Origin: Treponema sp. | GTDB lineage: Bacteria > Spirochaetota > Spirochaetia > Treponematales > Breznakiellaceae | Length of the DNA stretch: 7,026 nucleotides | Direction of reading: 5' to 3' | Assembly: GCA_031283505.1 (NCBI GenBank) | Contig: JAITBO010000100.1 | Span: forward strand, 1-7,026 | In this document: positions 6,174 to 7,026 of the stretch, one piece after another | Numbering within the stretch: the stretch's first letter is position 1 | Layout: the number at the start of each line of letters is the position of its first letter | The notes under the pieces: model-generated | Told to the model about the DNA's origin: nothing | What the model saw: only the letters and a program-made list of their open reading frames with translations | The model's database searches: none | Translations under genes and position numbers: made by a program

Positions 6174-6602
6174 TTAGCCAGTAAGCCCCAATTCCTCAAG
6201 GTCCCTTTCGGTCATGTCCCAACAGTTGTCGTCAAGCCGGACGGTATTACCCTGCCATTTCGCAACCGCCCTCCCGCGAAACATCATCCCCGGTTCGGCA
6301 TACTCAAGGGTAAACACAAGTTCTTTGTGAAGTTCCGCCAGTTTTTTGATAACGGGAACCGGAGGAGTCCAGGCGGTACAGAAATCAATAGCGGAATCGC
6401 CGATACACACATCATAGCCAATCCATTTGGTTCCCCACTGCTCAATACGCCGGTCCAGCCAGTCGGGCGTGTCGCCAACCGGAGCAATTTTTTCAAAGTC
6501 AAAAACATTTTTACCTCGTTCATCTTTTCTGACGTATTTTGAGAGAATCACCGGCAAGGTCGTTTCCGACATGACCAGCCTGTTCATGCAGTGATTAGGC
6601 AT
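6174..6602 (-). CDS. Api92-like protein with ferredoxin-like domain (DUF1281 type)
   Basis: The product is 142 aa. The start MPNHCMNRLV matches the MPNxCxN opening of Api92/DUF1281-type proteins from phages and conjugative elements. Other expected pieces follow in order: FDFEKIAPVG (34-43), WGTKW (56-60), FCTAWTPP (74-81) and FTLEYAEPGMMFRG (97-110). The molecular function of this family is not established; a ferredoxin-like fold has been assigned to it. AGGAGG is four bases before the ATG. It lies between two related terminator-like hairpins and so looks like its own transcription or expression unit. The family call rests on remembered motifs, without an alignment. Confidence 0.7.
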   Translation of the reverse strand: MPNHCMNRLVMSETTLPVILSKYVRKDERGKNVFDFEKIAPVGDTPDWLDRRIEQWGTKWIGYDVCIGDSAIDFCTAWTPPVPVIKKLAELHKELVFTLEYAEPGMMFRGRAVAKWQGNTVRLDDNCWDMTERDLEELGLTG

Positions 6603-6617
6603 ACTACCTCCTACGGG

Positions 6618-6646
6618 ATAAAAATAAAGCCGCCCCGAAGGACGGC
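6618..6646 (-). terminator. UUCG-capped terminator hairpin
   Basis: In minus-strand sense GCCGTCC (6640-6646) pairs with GGGCGGC (6629-6635) through one T-G wobble. It closes a TTCG loop (6636-6639), the very stable C-UUCG-G tetraloop, and is followed by TTTATTTTTA. This fits an intrinsic terminator for the gene at 6711-6980. The T-rich run ends only about six bases before the ribosome binding site of the Api92-like gene. Confidence 0.78.
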
Positions 6647-6710
6647 CCGTTAAAAGCGAAAATGAAATGAAATAAAAGGCCGCTTCAAACAGAATGGACC
6701 AGAAAAATGG

Positions 6711-6980
6711 TCAGCAGATTCTTATCCCTCTGACCGGCAGGAGTCCGTATCGGGGACTAACCGGAACGGAATACCGCCTGCGGGGTAGTTCTTGATTCTC
6801 TATAACCGTATTGCCGAAAGACAGGGTAAAAGCGGCGTGTATGGCTTCATCAAAACTGTTGAGGACGGTTTCCCGCGCTTCCTGTTTCAGATCCATGACG
6901 GCTTTACGCCTGGTCTCGTACCAGTCTTCATACACCGCCCTGCCGTTGGCATAGACCGTACCGTGATACTTTTTCCGCAT
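6711..6980 (-). CDS. Small basic hypothetical protein, 89 aa
   Basis: No family is recognised with confidence. The N-terminus reads as two strands and a helix (HGTVYANGRAVYEDWYETR, then a Lys/Glu helix). The C-terminal 25 residues are Arg/Pro-rich (LPRRRYSVPVSPRYG). AAGGAG lies nine bases before the ATG at 6980. The stop codon sits within a small GACCA/TGGTC hairpin (6697-6712). About 65 bases later comes the UUCG-capped terminator. It is the most upstream complete gene in the window; the 46 bases beyond it hold no gene that I can define. Confidence 0.65.
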   Translation of the reverse strand: MRKKYHGTVYANGRAVYEDWYETRRKAVMDLKQEARETVLNSFDEAIHAAFTLSFGNTVIENQELPRRRYSVPVSPRYGLLPVRGIRIC

Positions 6981-7026
6981 CGTTGATAACTCCTTTCAGA
7001 TTTATGTCCTGGCCCTACGCCGCAAG

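Noticed and set aside
6655..6680. Short direct repeats of the GAAAT type after the 89 aa gene
   Set aside because: Only two or three imperfect copies in AT-rich intergenic DNA; not distinguishable from simple sequence.
6987..7026. Possible tail of another minus-strand gene at the right edge
   Set aside because: Stop codons occur within these bases in more than one frame, and the stretch is too short to support a reading frame.

Overview
The window is a dense, one-directional gene block. All eleven supported genes lie on the minus strand, so transcription runs from the right edge to the left. Nothing identifies the host. Base composition looks close to even, and almost every gene has a strong AGGAGG-type ribosome binding site, which points to an ordinary bacterium. 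The gene content (RecA-core single-strand-annealing-type ATPase, PD-(D/E)XK nuclease, sliding-clamp-like protein, solitary adenine methyltransferase, an Api92-like protein and several very small unknown proteins) is typical of the early DNA-metabolism region of a tailed phage, prophage or related mobile element. A termite-gut Treponema-like host crossed my mind from the style of the small proteins, but that is only an impression.

Layout in the direction of transcription: (1) At 6980-6711 is a small basic protein, followed by a UUCG-capped terminator-like hairpin. (2) At 6602-6174 is an Api92/DUF1281-like protein, followed by a second, related hairpin. (3) At 6114-4949 are four small genes (90, 147, 82 and 76 aa) joined by short overlaps, two of them ATGA. 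The last of the four overlaps by ATGA the large methyltransferase-DUF4942 gene at 4952-3255. (4) At 3244-2843 is a 133 aa unknown protein. (5) At 2803-1910 is a Cas4/RecB-like PD-(D/E)XK nuclease with clustered cysteines. (6) A 185-bp gap carries a long imperfect inverted repeat. (7) At 1724-666 is a Sak4-like ATPase, followed by a third hairpin. (8) From 583 to the left edge, and incomplete, is a protein resembling the middle domain of the DNA polymerase III beta clamp.

The likely joint job of the left half is recombination-dependent DNA processing. The nuclease would make or trim single strands, the Sak4-like ATPase would act on the ssDNA, and the clamp-like protein may link this to a polymerase. 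The methyltransferase probably modifies the element's own DNA; no restriction partner is visible.

The most unusual non-coding signal is a three-times repeated arrangement in minus-strand sense: GC-rich hairpin, the identical octamer TTTATTTT, a Shine-Dalgarno sequence, then a start codon. It lies directly before three of the genes. The clamp-like protein also lacks a recognisable first clamp domain and has a Pro/Lys-rich linker there. All plus-strand open frames look like antisense shadows.
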